A stretch of 64,000 bases of DNA, from contig MFXH01000009.1 in NCBI GenBank assembly GCA_001788795.1, forward strand, positions 1 through 64,000. Direction: 5' to 3'. This stretch comes from Candidatus Peregrinibacteria bacterium RIFOXYA2_FULL_41_18 (GTDB taxonomy: Bacteria > Patescibacteriota > Gracilibacteria > UBA1369 > UBA12470). The notes below the pieces were generated by a model. It was not told the origin of the DNA. It made no database searches and saw only the letters and a program-made list of their open reading frames with translations. Position numbers and translations under genes: made by a program. Numbering within the stretch: the stretch's first letter is position 1; each line of letters begins with the position of its first letter. Shown here in pieces: positions 30,489 through 41,000 of this stretch.

Positions 30489-32412
30489 CGTGTTCCGGAT
30501 CTATCCATGTTGAATATGTTATCCATCTCGGATTATTGCTGTCTGTTATTTGTGAATCGGGATCTGTTAGAAGTTCTTCTATGGCGGATCTTACTGCGTC
30601 GCCTGTTGTTGCTATTGCATTTGCCACTTCTGCATCATTTCTTTCGTTTTCTATTATTTTACGCATTAGCATTTTTGCATGTTCTCGGATTGTTGTAGGA
30701 GTTCTTTTCCCTCTTCTAAGTACTGTTTCCGTTTCTGTTTCGTCAATTATGATTCTTGCAAGATCGCCTATGTATTTACTTAGACTTGTTACGTAAGCGC
30801 CTGACCCTCGAAATCTTTCAACAAGACCCAATTCATCTGCTATTGTAGCGTTTTTCTTTGCTTCATATCTTGAATGGTCTTGTCCTATTTCTTGCTCCGG
30901 TACGTGTTCCACTATTTGTATTTCAAGAGGGACGCCTCTGAGCGTTTTTATTCTTGATGTATTGCCGTGAGACGTTATTTCTTCAGAAGAGATTTCAATA
31001 TCATAATCTTCCGGGATTATAGATCCCGCTTGTTTTATCAGGTTTGATATTCTAACAAGTTCGTTTCTCTCTTTTTTGGCTTTTGTCAGTTTATTTCTTG
31101 CATTTTCTTTTTTAGTCCCTTTCGATAGACATTCAATTTTGTGTTCTAGTTCAGCTATCTCTAGATTTTTTGCTGATATATTTATTGCCAGTGCTCTTTT
31201 CAGTTTGCTTCTTCTCGGCTGCGGTATTGTTATGGTTGTACTTAATATTCTTTGTGCGCAAGTTGAAGCCATGCATGCTTGTTGCAGTTCTCTTGCTATT
31301 CCAAGGACAGTTTCGTATTTGATATTCGGTCTATATGTAAGTCCGAATTTTATTCTTTTTTGCTTACCTGTCGTGGCAGGATTTTGTTCCTGTGCTACTG
31401 ATGGATCTGCGTATTCATCTCGGCCTTCTCCTCTTATTATATTAGTTCCTAATATGTTCTGCAGTATATGAGCTATAATCGTTATCGTTTCGGCTCTTTC
31501 TTCTTCGGACATACTTTCTAGAGATCCTTTTGGGAATTCTATCCTCATTCTCTCAATATCCAAGATTTCGCCTTCTATGTGATCTATGTTCTTGTTTAGA
31601 CATTTGAGTAATACGGATAATTCGGATTTTCCTGTTGCATCAACATATAGTACAGGTTGGTCTTCGTATAGATTTCCGTTTTCGTCTTGAAATATATTTA
31701 GTTTGACTCCTTGTTTCCATCTCTTTCGTTCGTGTTTACTCATTGTTTCAGGAATTTCTTTCGCGAATTCTATGTTTTCTCCCTGAGGATTAAAAAAAGT
31801 CTCTTCTATTACCGGCTTTGTTTCATCGTTTTTGCGTGCTCTTGCGCATGCTTGTCTTACATCTTCTATGAGGTTCTTTGCGATTGCTTCAACTTTTGGT
31901 TGTTCATATCCTCTTCGAATGCTGTTGATAATGTGCATTATTGCAACTTTTATTATTGCTTGATGCACCCTAGACATTGATACTTCGTCTGTTGGTATTG
32001 TTTTTTGTATTATTTCAATAAGTTCTACCGGATTGTGAATTTCTTTTATAGGTTTTCCATTTGGATCGGTCTTGGTATTTATTCTTAAGAAATTTTGTCC
32101 GAATATCTTTTGCATTGCTTGATTTGCGCTTGTTCCCATATTCATCATCTCCATCTCCAAGTCTCGATCTATTTCTTCTTCGCCGAACCATATTCTCAAA
32201 ACTGATTCCGGAGTTTCAAATCCTATAGTTTCGAAAACGGAAAATATTAATTTTTCGAGGGAGTTTTCTCTTCTGTTGGGTGCTCTTTGTGATTTTTCTT
32301 TTGCAGGCTGCTTGAATTCGTCAAATATTATTATATCTCCAAAAGAGCTTCTGCTTATGTCTTTTCTCAGACTTGGTCCTTGTTTTTGTTGTTCTGGTTG
32401 GCTTGGATTCAT
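30469..32412 (-). CDS. Large hypothetical protein (647 aa)
   Basis: Complete ORF with biased charged composition; no family recognised. Confidence 0.7.
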   Translation of the reverse strand: MNPSQPEQQKQGPSLRKDISRSSFGDIIIFDEFKQPAKEKSQRAPNRRENSLEKLIFSVFETIGFETPESVLRIWFGEEEIDRDLEMEMMNMGTSANQAMQKIFGQNFLRINTKTDPNGKPIKEIHNPVELIEIIQKTIPTDEVSMSRVHQAIIKVAIMHIINSIRRGYEQPKVEAIAKNLIEDVRQACARARKNDETKPVIEETFFNPQGENIEFAKEIPETMSKHERKRWKQGVKLNIFQDENGNLYEDQPVLYVDATGKSELSVLLKCLNKNIDHIEGEILDIERMRIEFPKGSLESMSEEERAETITIIAHILQNILGTNIIRGEGRDEYADPSVAQEQNPATTGKQKRIKFGLTYRPNIKYETVLGIARELQQACMASTCAQRILSTTITIPQPRRSKLKRALAINISAKNLEIAELEHKIECLSKGTKKENARNKLTKAKKERNELVRISNLIKQAGSIIPEDYDIEISSEEITSHGNTSRIKTLRGVPLEIQIVEHVPEQEIGQDHSRYEAKKNATIADELGLVERFRGSGAYVTSLSKYIGDLARIIIDETETETVLRRGKRTPTTIREHAKMLMRKIIENERNDAEVANAIATTGDAVRSAIEELLTDPDSQITDSNNPRWITYSTWIDPEHANSLRH

Positions 32413-32502
32413 GGGCGGTTTGCAAATTATCGCTAAAGTTTTCTTTAGAGTGGTTTCTGTTGGCAGTTTCTAGCGTCAGTATATCTTGAAACTTGACTTT
32501 TG

Positions 32503-33768
32503 TCAAATTTGTTTCGCGACAAGTCCCATCTTCTCAACCTGTTTTCTTGCCTCTTCCAGTTTTAGATTGCTTATTGTGTCTCCTGTCAGGCTCATTTCTC
32601 CGATGGCTATTCTGTTTTTAGGTATCGGCATACGTCTATATGACGATATAAGTGCTTCTATGACGGCTTGATCGGTTAGTGGGTCGCGGATGCGAATTCC
32701 TCCTGTTACATTGATGTAAACATCATAATTGCTCAAGTCGACTTTGAAGTGTTTTTGAAGGACTGCGATAAGGAGATTCAGGCGGTTTAGGTCGTAGCCG
32801 GAAGTGGTTCTTTTCGGGTATCCGAAATGGGTTTGGTTTACGAGTGCTTGTATTTCTACAACTATAGGGCGTGATCCTTCTATTATTAGGCTTAGGATTG
32901 AGCCGACTTTATCTTCTGTTCTGTGGGTTAGAATTTCTTCCGATGGATTCGGGCATTCTTCCAGTCCTCGCTCAGACATCTTGAAAATTCCTATTTCGTT
33001 AGTTGATCCGAATCTGTTTTTCGGTGTTCTTAAGATTCTGAGCTGTTGGTACCGGTCGCCTTCGAATTGAAGGACTGTATCTACCAAGTGTTCGAGTGTT
33101 TTCGGACCTGCGAGCATACCGTCTTTTGTAACATGGCCGATTATGATCGCCGTTATCCCGTTTTTCTTGCAATATCCGAGCAATTCTTCCGTGCAGAATC
33201 TTACTTGTGTGATTGATCCGGGGGTGCTTGGGATCATATCCGTTCCGACGACTTGAATTGAGTCTACTATTAGCAATTCCGGTTTCTCAATTTCAGTCGT
33301 TGCGACTATTGTTTCGAGTCGAGATTCATTCGCTATTTTTATGTTTGGGTTAGCCGTATTTAGCCTATACGCGCGTTCTTGCAGTTGATATTCGGATTCT
33401 TCTCCTGATATGAGAAGAACTTTCTTGTTTTGGCTTGCGATTGCGTTTGCGATTTGGAGTGTGAGTGTTGATTTTCCGATTCCCGGTTCTCCTGTTAGAA
33501 GTGTGAATGATGCTTGTAAAAATCCTCCTCCGATTGTTCGGTCGAGTTCTTCAATCCCAGTTTTCATTCTGCGGTTTTCGCTTTTTTCGAATGTTGCGAT
33601 TGATGATGTTTTTGTTGGGGCGGATTTGAGGCCTGTTGTCCTTTTCGCTTGAGCTTCTTCTATCTGTTCTTGGAGCGTATTCCATTCTCCACATTGCGGA
33701 CATTGGCCGGCCCATGCGGGGTTCTTATATTGGCAAGATGTGCAAATGTAGGAGATTTTTGGTTTCAT
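32503..33768 (-). CDS. radA: DNA repair protein RadA
   Basis: YICTSCQYKNPAWAGQCPQCGEWNT; LLTGEPGIGKSTLTLQIA; KNRFGSTNEIGIF; C-terminal Lon-like domain. Confidence 0.96.
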   Translation of the reverse strand: MKPKISYICTSCQYKNPAWAGQCPQCGEWNTLQEQIEEAQAKRTTGLKSAPTKTSSIATFEKSENRRMKTGIEELDRTIGGGFLQASFTLLTGEPGIGKSTLTLQIANAIASQNKKVLLISGEESEYQLQERAYRLNTANPNIKIANESRLETIVATTEIEKPELLIVDSIQVVGTDMIPSTPGSITQVRFCTEELLGYCKKNGITAIIIGHVTKDGMLAGPKTLEHLVDTVLQFEGDRYQQLRILRTPKNRFGSTNEIGIFKMSERGLEECPNPSEEILTHRTEDKVGSILSLIIEGSRPIVVEIQALVNQTHFGYPKRTTSGYDLNRLNLLIAVLQKHFKVDLSNYDVYINVTGGIRIRDPLTDQAVIEALISSYRRMPIPKNRIAIGEMSLTGDTISNLKLEEARKQVEKMGLVAKQI

Positions 33769-33910
33769 GAAGTAGAAATGTAGAGTTGAAAATTTATTTA
33801 ATTGTATGGCCTGTATAGTTTAAGCTGCAAACTTATAACTTTTTTTTAACTTGAAAAAACGGGAGTTTGTACATAGAATAGCGTCGCTTTTTGTGTAAGT
33901 AGAGCGGTTT

Positions 33911-33986
33911 GGGTCAGTAGCTCAGTTGGTAGAGCAGTTGCCTCTTAAGCAATTGGTCGTGGGTTCGAGTCCCACCTGACCCACCA
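33911..33986 (+). tRNA. tRNA-Lys(CTT)
   Basis: Cloverleaf GGGTCAG...CTGACCC A CCA; anticodon loop CTCTTAA; CCA encoded. Confidence 0.96.
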
Positions 33987-34099
33987 GAGTAGAACACAGA
34001 GAGCAGAAAACAGAACACAGATGGTAAAAATAATTTGCTAGAATTTCTTGCGCTACAGTCTTTTCAATGTTACCTTTTTACGGGTTTCTTTGAAAAATC

Positions 34100-34177
34100 G
34101 GCGACGTCGCCAAGTGGTCTAAGGCAGCGGTTTGCAAAACCGCCATCTCGTGGGTTCAAATCCCACCGTCGCCTCCA
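34100..34177 (+). tRNA. tRNA-Cys(GCA)
   Basis: GGCGACG...CGTCGCC T CCA; anticodon loop TTGCAAA; discriminator U. Confidence 0.95.
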
Positions 34178-34242
34178 CAGCGCAAAGACGCGAAGCATTC
34201 TTTGCGCCATATTATGAGTTGTTTTGCAGAAGGCAAAACTCC
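34178..34242. repeat. Double-hairpin intergenic element, copy E2
   Basis: Reverse complement GGAGTTTTGCCTTCTGCAAAACAACTCATAATATGGCGCAAAGAATGCTTCGCGTCTTTGCGCTG. Confidence 0.85.
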
Positions 34243-34246
34243 TTCT

Positions 34247-34321
34247 AGGGGCATAGTGTCAATGGTAGCACGTTGGTCTCCAAAACCAAAAGTTCGGGTT
34301 CGAACCCTGATGCCCCTGCCA
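34247..34321 (+). tRNA. tRNA-Trp(CCA)
   Basis: AGGGGCA...TGCCCCT G CCA; anticodon loop CTCCAAA. Confidence 0.95.
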
Positions 34322-34324
34322 CGC

Positions 34325-34443
34325 AGGTTTTTGAATTATTTTCGTATGGATTCACTTCCTGTTTTCTCGGCCGTCTAGCTACCGCTTAGACGACTTTCGA
34401 AAACATGAGCGTTGCAGATATATCCAAAACAATTCAAAAACCT
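34325..34443. repeat. Foldback element, copy A (74-bp core + outer inverted repeat)
   Basis: AGGTTTTTGAATT...AATTCAAAAACCT flanking GGATTCACTTCCTGTTTTCTCGGCCGTCTAGCTACCGCTTAGACGACTTTCGAAAACATGAGCGTTGCAGATAT. Confidence 0.85.
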
Positions 34444-34507
34444 TTATGTTATATGTTTGACCTAATTTTTTTGAATATGTAAAATCCCTATCGGTTTTTG
34501 AAAATTT

Positions 34508-34593
34508 GCCCGGGTGGTGGAATGGTAGACACGCAGGACTTAAAATCCTGTCTCAGCAATGGGGTGAGGGTTCGAGTCCCTCCTCGGGCACCA
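34508..34593 (+). tRNA. tRNA-Leu(TAA)
   Basis: GCCCGGG...CTCGGGC A CCA; long variable arm; anticodon loop CTTAAAA. Confidence 0.95.
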
Positions 34594-34642
34594 TAGGCCG
34601 GTAGCGAAGCGGACGGCCCATATTATCAAATCGTTTTGTTGT
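34594..34642. repeat. Double-hairpin element, divergent copy E6
   Basis: Reverse complement ACAAAACGATTTGATAATATGGGCCGTCCGCTTCGCTACCGGCC, starts at the CCA of tRNA-Leu. Confidence 0.55.
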
Positions 34643-34649
34643 CTGCTCT

Positions 34650-35213
34650 CTATTTCACTTCCAAGCTTTCAATCATATGTATGGCTGTTTCGACTACGAA
34701 TTGATCTTCATCAGGGAGTAATGTTGCTGTCGCAATATAACCGAATCCTTTGTTTATTCCGTATATTTGCGTGAACTGAAGTAGGTCGCCATCAACCGAG
34801 TTTCTACCTTGGAAAACTGTCATGTAAGTAGGGGAGAGTTGTCCGCCTACGTTTATGTTTATTTCTGTTTTTTCAAGTAGTTTGTAATCTATTAATGATT
34901 CGGAATGCGATTGTAGCATTTCAAGTGCGTAATCGCCGTTGCTCAAGCCTTCTTCTACTGTGTTTGCGACTATGTTTATGTTTGCAATGAACTGGTCGTT
35001 TTTGACGTTATTTCTGAATGCCGCAATGGTGTTTTGAGGGTAGTTGGATGTAAACTCGGTAATTACCTCCCAGTCGTTTGGTACTTGAATTGAATATGAA
35101 TTGTTTCCGTAAGCGTAATAGAGTGGGTTGTTTTCGGTCGTGCTTGTTGTTGTGCTTGAGCATCCGCTTATGACAAGAATTCCAGCGAGAAAAGATATTA
35201 ATGCTTTTTTCAT
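34650..35213 (-). CDS. Putative lipoprotein, PsbP-like fold possible
   Basis: Lipobox [20 protein letters not shown] pattern. Confidence 0.65.
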   Translation of the reverse strand: MKKALISFLAGILVISGCSSTTTSTTENNPLYYAYGNNSYSIQVPNDWEVITEFTSNYPQNTIAAFRNNVKNDQFIANINIVANTVEEGLSNGDYALEMLQSHSESLIDYKLLEKTEININVGGQLSPTYMTVFQGRNSVDGDLLQFTQIYGINKGFGYIATATLLPDEDQFVVETAIHMIESLEVK

Positions 35214-37843
35214 TTTGTTTTCTTTTTAGTGAAAGTTAGCTTCTTATCTTTTACTCCAATTTTCACAATATCGCCACGTTTAAATTCGCGAGTAAGTATC
35301 CCGTTTGCGAGTTCGTTTTCAATTTGACGCTGGATTTCACGTTTGAGCGGGCGAGCGCCGAAAACCGGATCGTAACCGTCTTCCGCCAGTTTGTCTTTTG
35401 CTTCTTTTGAGATCTCAATCGAGATGCCTTGATCGGCAAGTCTTCGCATGGTTTCCGCTATTAGAAGATCGACGATTTGTCTGACTTCATCTTTTTTAAG
35501 CGAATTGAAAATTATGATGTCGTCCAATCGGTTTAGAAACTCCGGTCGGAAATGAAGTCGCAATTCGTGCATTAGTTTTTCTTTCAATTTCTCTTTTTCA
35601 TCTTTGCTGTTTTGTATCAATTCAGATCCGATATTTGAGGTCGCTATAATTACGCAGTTCTTGAAATTTACTGTTCGACCTTTGCTGTCAGTGAGTCTTC
35701 CATCTTCGAGAACTTGTAACAGTATATTGAAGACATCTGGATGTGCTTTTTCAATTTCATCGAGGAGTATTACGGAATACGGCTTCCTTCTGATTTTTTC
35801 CGTTAATTGACCGCCTTCTTCGTGACCTATGTATCCCGGAGGGGATCCGATCAGTTTTGAAACACTATGTTTCTCCATGTATTCGCTCATGTCGAGTCTT
35901 ATCATCGCTTCTTTGTCTGCGAATAGCTCTTCGGTTAGAACTTTTGTAAGCTCTGTTTTTCCTACTCCCGTTGGGCCGAGGAATAGGAAAGATCCTACAG
36001 GTCTGTTCGGGTCTTTTAATCCTGCTCGTCCTCGTCTTACCGCTTCGGAAATCGCTTTTATCGCTTCTTTTTGACCGATTACTTTATTGCCCAGTCGTTC
36101 TTCAAGTTTCATAAGTTTATCCATTTCTTCTTCCGTAAGTTTCGTTAGAGGCACTCCGCTCCATGAGCTTACAAGTTCGCGGATTTCTTCCGATGTTACT
36201 TTCCCAGATTCGGTTCCTGTGCGGATTTTTGATTGTTTTTCGAGTTCTTGTTTCTCTTTTGTGATTTTTACGATTTCTTTTTTTAGTTCATTTGCCCGTG
36301 TGAAGTTTTGTGCAGCTACAGCTGATTCTTTTTCTTTTTCAAGATTGTTTAATTCTTTCTCATGTTTTTTGATGCTGTCAGGGGCGTTAAGCATCGCCAA
36401 GTGGACTTTTGCGGAAGCTTCATCTATCAAGTCGATTGCTTTATCCGGTAGAAATCTGTCTGTTATGAATCTGTTGGATAGTGTTACTGCGGCTATTATT
36501 GCCTCGTCCAAGATTTCGACTTTGTGGTGAGCTTCGTAGCGGTCTTTTAATCCTCTCAGAATCTCTATTGCGTCTTCAACAGAAGGTTCGTTTACTTGAA
36601 TCGGTTGGAATCTGCGTTCGAGGGCGGCATCTTTTTCAATATATTTCTTGTATTCATTAAGCGTTGTGGCGCCTATTACCTGTAATTCGCCACGCGATAG
36701 GGCGGGCTTAAGCATGTTTGAGACGTCCATTTGTCCCTCTTGCGCGCCTGCACCAACAATTGTGTGAAGTTCGTCTATAAACAAGATTATATTACGTTTC
36801 TCTTTTTCGATTTCATCGAGAACTTTTTTCATGCGTTCTTCAAATTCGCCTCGATATTTTGTACCTGCGATTGTAGAGCCCAAGTCGAACGCTACGACTC
36901 GTTTGTTTTTTAGTGTTTCAGGCACGTTTCCTGTAACGATTTTTTGTGCGAGTCCTTCTGCGATTGCCGTTTTGCCGGTTCCCGGTTCGCCGATTAGTAC
37001 AGGGTTGTTTTTTGATCTTCTGGATAAGATTTGAATCATTCTTTCGACCTCTTCGCTTCTGCCGATTACAGGGTCGAGTTTTCCTGCTCGTGCCATTTGA
37101 GTGAGGTCGCGTGAAAATTTGTCGAGTTCAGGAGTGTTTGTTGGTTTTGTATCGGCTGTTTTGCCGTCTTCTGTGGGTTTAATTTTTGATAAAATTATCT
37201 GTTTGAGCTTTTCTTCCGTGAGGCCGTGTTTCGCAAGTATCATATTTGCGAGGCCTTCTTGTTCTTTTAATAGTGCGAGCAACATGTGTTCAGGGCCGAC
37301 ATAATTGTGGTGCAAGCTTTGCGCTTCTTGAAAAGCTGTTTGAAGAACGCTTTTTAGGCGAGGGGAGAGGTCTATTTCTTTTTCGCCTTCCGGTGTTGAT
37401 TGTTTCTTATCCGGAATGTTTTCTTCGGTGTAGTTTTTGAGGTCGATTGTGTTGAGTTTTAGATGTTCAAAAATTTTGTTCACAACTGGATCTTCGGCCT
37501 TCAGTATGCCAAGAAGCAGGTGTTCTGTATCTATGTGTTTCTTGTTTCTTGATACAGCTTCTTCGGCTGCGATTTGAATTGCGCGATTGGCTCGGTCCGA
37601 AAAATGATCCGCTATGTTTATTTCTTGTCGTTTGTGGTGTTTTTTCCCTGATCCGAACTGGCTTTCTCCGAAGAATGAATCGAATAGTGATCCGCCTCCG
37701 AACGGATCGTTGAAGAACGAGCTTTCGATCTTATATGCTTCAGCGCAGTGGTTGCAGAGAAGGTGATCTTTTCTGCGTCCGTTTTGAGTTGCCTGAAGCC
37801 TTATTTGAGCGGGGCGCTCCCCGCAGTTTTCGCAGGTAGACAT
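35210..37843 (-). CDS. clpC: ClpC-type AAA+ chaperone with fused N-terminal McsA-like zinc finger
   Basis: [13 protein letters not shown]...CNHCAEAYK; Clp-N repeats; [29 protein letters not shown]. Confidence 0.93.
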   Translation of the reverse strand: MSTCENCGERPAQIRLQATQNGRRKDHLLCNHCAEAYKIESSFFNDPFGGGSLFDSFFGESQFGSGKKHHKRQEINIADHFSDRANRAIQIAAEEAVSRNKKHIDTEHLLLGILKAEDPVVNKIFEHLKLNTIDLKNYTEENIPDKKQSTPEGEKEIDLSPRLKSVLQTAFQEAQSLHHNYVGPEHMLLALLKEQEGLANMILAKHGLTEEKLKQIILSKIKPTEDGKTADTKPTNTPELDKFSRDLTQMARAGKLDPVIGRSEEVERMIQILSRRSKNNPVLIGEPGTGKTAIAEGLAQKIVTGNVPETLKNKRVVAFDLGSTIAGTKYRGEFEERMKKVLDEIEKEKRNIILFIDELHTIVGAGAQEGQMDVSNMLKPALSRGELQVIGATTLNEYKKYIEKDAALERRFQPIQVNEPSVEDAIEILRGLKDRYEAHHKVEILDEAIIAAVTLSNRFITDRFLPDKAIDLIDEASAKVHLAMLNAPDSIKKHEKELNNLEKEKESAVAAQNFTRANELKKEIVKITKEKQELEKQSKIRTGTESGKVTSEEIRELVSSWSGVPLTKLTEEEMDKLMKLEERLGNKVIGQKEAIKAISEAVRRGRAGLKDPNRPVGSFLFLGPTGVGKTELTKVLTEELFADKEAMIRLDMSEYMEKHSVSKLIGSPPGYIGHEEGGQLTEKIRRKPYSVILLDEIEKAHPDVFNILLQVLEDGRLTDSKGRTVNFKNCVIIATSNIGSELIQNSKDEKEKLKEKLMHELRLHFRPEFLNRLDDIIIFNSLKKDEVRQIVDLLIAETMRRLADQGISIEISKEAKDKLAEDGYDPVFGARPLKREIQRQIENELANGILTREFKRGDIVKIGVKDKKLTFTKKKTK

Positions 37844-37883
37844 GGTGTGGAGTAGATATGTAGATAATGTAGAAGTGCGTGAT

Positions 37884-37923
37884 TGGCACTCGGAAGTATA
37901 GAGTGCCAGTTTCGAGATGTCAA
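37884..37923 (-). promoter_or_regulatory. clpC promoter with overlapping CIRCE-like operator
   Basis: Plus TTGGCACTC-N9-GAGTGCCA (37884-37908); minus strand TTGACA-17-TATACT with -10 in the 9-nt spacer. Confidence 0.75.
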
Positions 37924-37969
37924 TAATTCATTTTTACATCATATAATTATACCATTTTTCAGTTTATAA

Positions 37970-38010
37970 AAAAAGCCCCTGCATGGCTTTTTGCTGCAGG
38001 GGCTTTTTCG
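37970..38010. terminator. Terminator (hairpin with A/T runs on both sides)
   Basis: AAAAAAAGCCCCTGCATGGCTTTTTGCTGCAGGGGCTTTTT. Confidence 0.85.
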
Positions 38011-38029
38011 CTTGTTTCTATTTTTGTTT

Positions 38030-41000
38030 TTACATAGTCGGTGTTGCGAGAAGTCTCATGAATTCTATGATTATCTTGCAAGCTTCTGCTCTTGTTAGAG
38101 AATCTGCAGGTCGGAATGTTCCGGAATCTCCTGAGATTATTCCTGCGCTATGTCCCTCCATAACATATGTGTAGTACCAGTCATAGGTGTCTACATCGGA
38201 GAATGGATTCGTCCATGTAGCTTCGGTTCCTATTTCCGGTCTGCCTTTGTCTTCGACTCCTGAAGCTACAATTATTGCTTTTAATCCTTCAGCTCTGTTT
38301 ACAATGTTGTTTGGGCCAAAGTTGCCATTTGAATAGCCACTTATGATTTCATAGTATGCGGCTGTGTTGATATAGTCTGTGTACCAAGCGTCATCTGCCA
38401 AGTCATAGAAATATTCGTTGTATGCGATGTCTGTGATGACATCATATTCGAATGCATTGATTGCCATTTTTACCAATGCCGCTCTTGTAACATAATCATT
38501 TGGTCCGAAATTACAGTCTCCATATCCGTCAACTATACCATAATATTCGGCTTCGTTTATATATTCTGCGAACCATGAATCTGATGGGACGTCGCAGAAT
38601 CCGGCGTCATAGTCGTCTGTTGCTGCCGAATTGGTATCGTCAGCTACGGCATCAACCGTGTCTGCTGTAATTTCATCTCCGCTTGCTGTTTCTGCAGCAA
38701 TCGAATCTTCTGTTGTTTGTGCAACATCTTCCACTTCGTCGTTTGTAGTATTTTCATTTGTGGCTACGTCTGTTACTGCATCAACCAACTCATCTACAGA
38801 TTCTGATGTTTCAGCATCTGTTCCTTCAGAAACATCGACTTTTGAAATTGAATCGGTTGCTTCTTCGATTCTATCTGCTATGTAATCTTGAGCATCGTCT
38901 GCAACATCTTCGGCATCATCGCTTTCATCGACATCGCCAAATGTATCTGGGAATTCTTTGTAATCATTTAGTATTACGAATTTTATTGCATTATCTGTGC
39001 CATCTCCAAGTTCGTATGTTTGATTCAGTGCTTTTAGCGAATCGATAGTTTTTGTTACTTGTGTTCCGTCAACACTCACCTTGAATGTTGGAGTTGCGCC
39101 ATTTGCATATTCCGGATCGTAATATGCCAAGAAAATGAATCCGTCCCAATGGTCGTATACTGTGTTTTTCCATTCAAATCCAAGATCTGCAGAGTCATAG
39201 CTGTCGTCATCTTCAAGCAGTACTGATCCAACCGGTTTAATTATGAGACTGTCTGATGTTAATGTGCCGGTATAGTCCATTGTTGCATCTTTGTCTTCCG
39301 TACCCTCAAGATCGCCGAACTTCATCATGATAACAGTATATTTCTTTAACCAAGCGTTGCTTGTTGTATTGTCGGTTGTGTTTTCGTCTTGCTGGTCAAC
39401 ATCAGCATCTGTATCTCCTTGTTCATCATCAGTATCCGTATATCCCACCGGCTGATCACTATCATTATAATCATCTGCTTCGTCACCATCTTCGTCGTCA
39501 GATGTATCAGATGATCCTACTTTAGTGCTTGAACAGTCATTTCCAGAATCAGCATCTCCTACTGAAGAGTCCGGATAAACGCAAGCTTTTATCTCATGAC
39601 TTCCATCTAAAGCTTGAGGCTGTATGAGTGAAGATGATCCTGCGGTTCTAAATGTTTGATCTCCAAGTGTTGAAAGGCTATACGTCCATTCAAGTTCGTT
39701 GTCGATATATATGTACAATGAACCTTTTGCAATGTCCTTATTTGGATAATCTGCATCTCCTTTGTTGCCAAGTTCTATAGTAAGAAGCGTATCTTCTATC
39801 GAGATTGTGCCGACATATAAGTCGCTTGTTGCGGAATCGGATGCTTCTTCTTCGCCATATGTAGCATCAGTTGATGCAGTGTTGTTTGATTCATCTGATT
39901 CTTCTAAAACATCGTAGTAGTCTAGTGTTACGGTTATGGTATATGTATCTCCGTTCGTCATATTGAAGTAATCCAAGCCTGATATTTTTGTTTCATTGCA
40001 TTCTCCATCTTCCGGAGCTTGTTGTGAGTAACCATAATCTATGCCCGTTAGGTTGTAATTGATTCTTACATATTCGTCTTCCGACCCTGTTGTTCCAGAT
40101 GCGCACATTTCTGCGTATATTGAGTCGTTTTCTTCGTCCATCCAAACGCCTTTATCGCCGAAATAAAGATCTTTTTCAGATACGTTTTCTCCATTATCGT
40201 TTGCAGAAGTTGTGAATGTGTAAGTGTCTTTGTTATTGTTTTCGTTTGCTTCTGTTACGGTTTCATTTGGATCTATTGTCACATCCAATGTATATGCTGT
40301 GTTATCTGACAAACCGAATTCCGATATTTTTGCTGCTGCCTTTTGACATTGGTTTTCAGCTATATTTATTTTTACAACCTGTTTTGTGCTGTTTGTTTGG
40401 AATCTTACTTCTACTTCTTCTAATGCCGATACTGAACATACATATGTATAGAAGTATTCATCTTCTATACCGATGTTGTTTTCTTCATCGTTGAAGTATA
40501 GATCTACTTTTGATGACTGCTGATCGTCTGATTTTTCCTCGATTGTGATGTCTTTCGCATATCCATTATTTTCGTCGGATTCCGTGATTGATTGACTGTA
40601 GTCGAGTATTACGGACGCTGTATAAGTATTGCCTGCTTCTACGCTGAATTGGTCCAGATCGCTTACGCTCATGTCTTCGCATTCTCCGTCTGCCGGTGCG
40701 GTCATGTCATCTTTGTATTCGATCCCATTTACATTATAAAGTATTTGAGTTGATTCAGTTCCGTCTGTGCCTGTTGCGCATACTTCTGCGTGAACAGAGT
40801 CGTTATCATCACCAAGCCATATCCCTTTTGTTCCAAGATAGAGATCTTTTTCTGTTGTATCTTCTTCTGTTGCGGATTCCGGTACCGTTACGGATGTTGT
40901 TGTTTCATTGTCTGACAATGATGATTCTTGAATGTCTTTGAACAGAATTGTGAATGTTACTGATACCGTGCTTTCATCTGCCAGTTCGAATTCTGATAAT

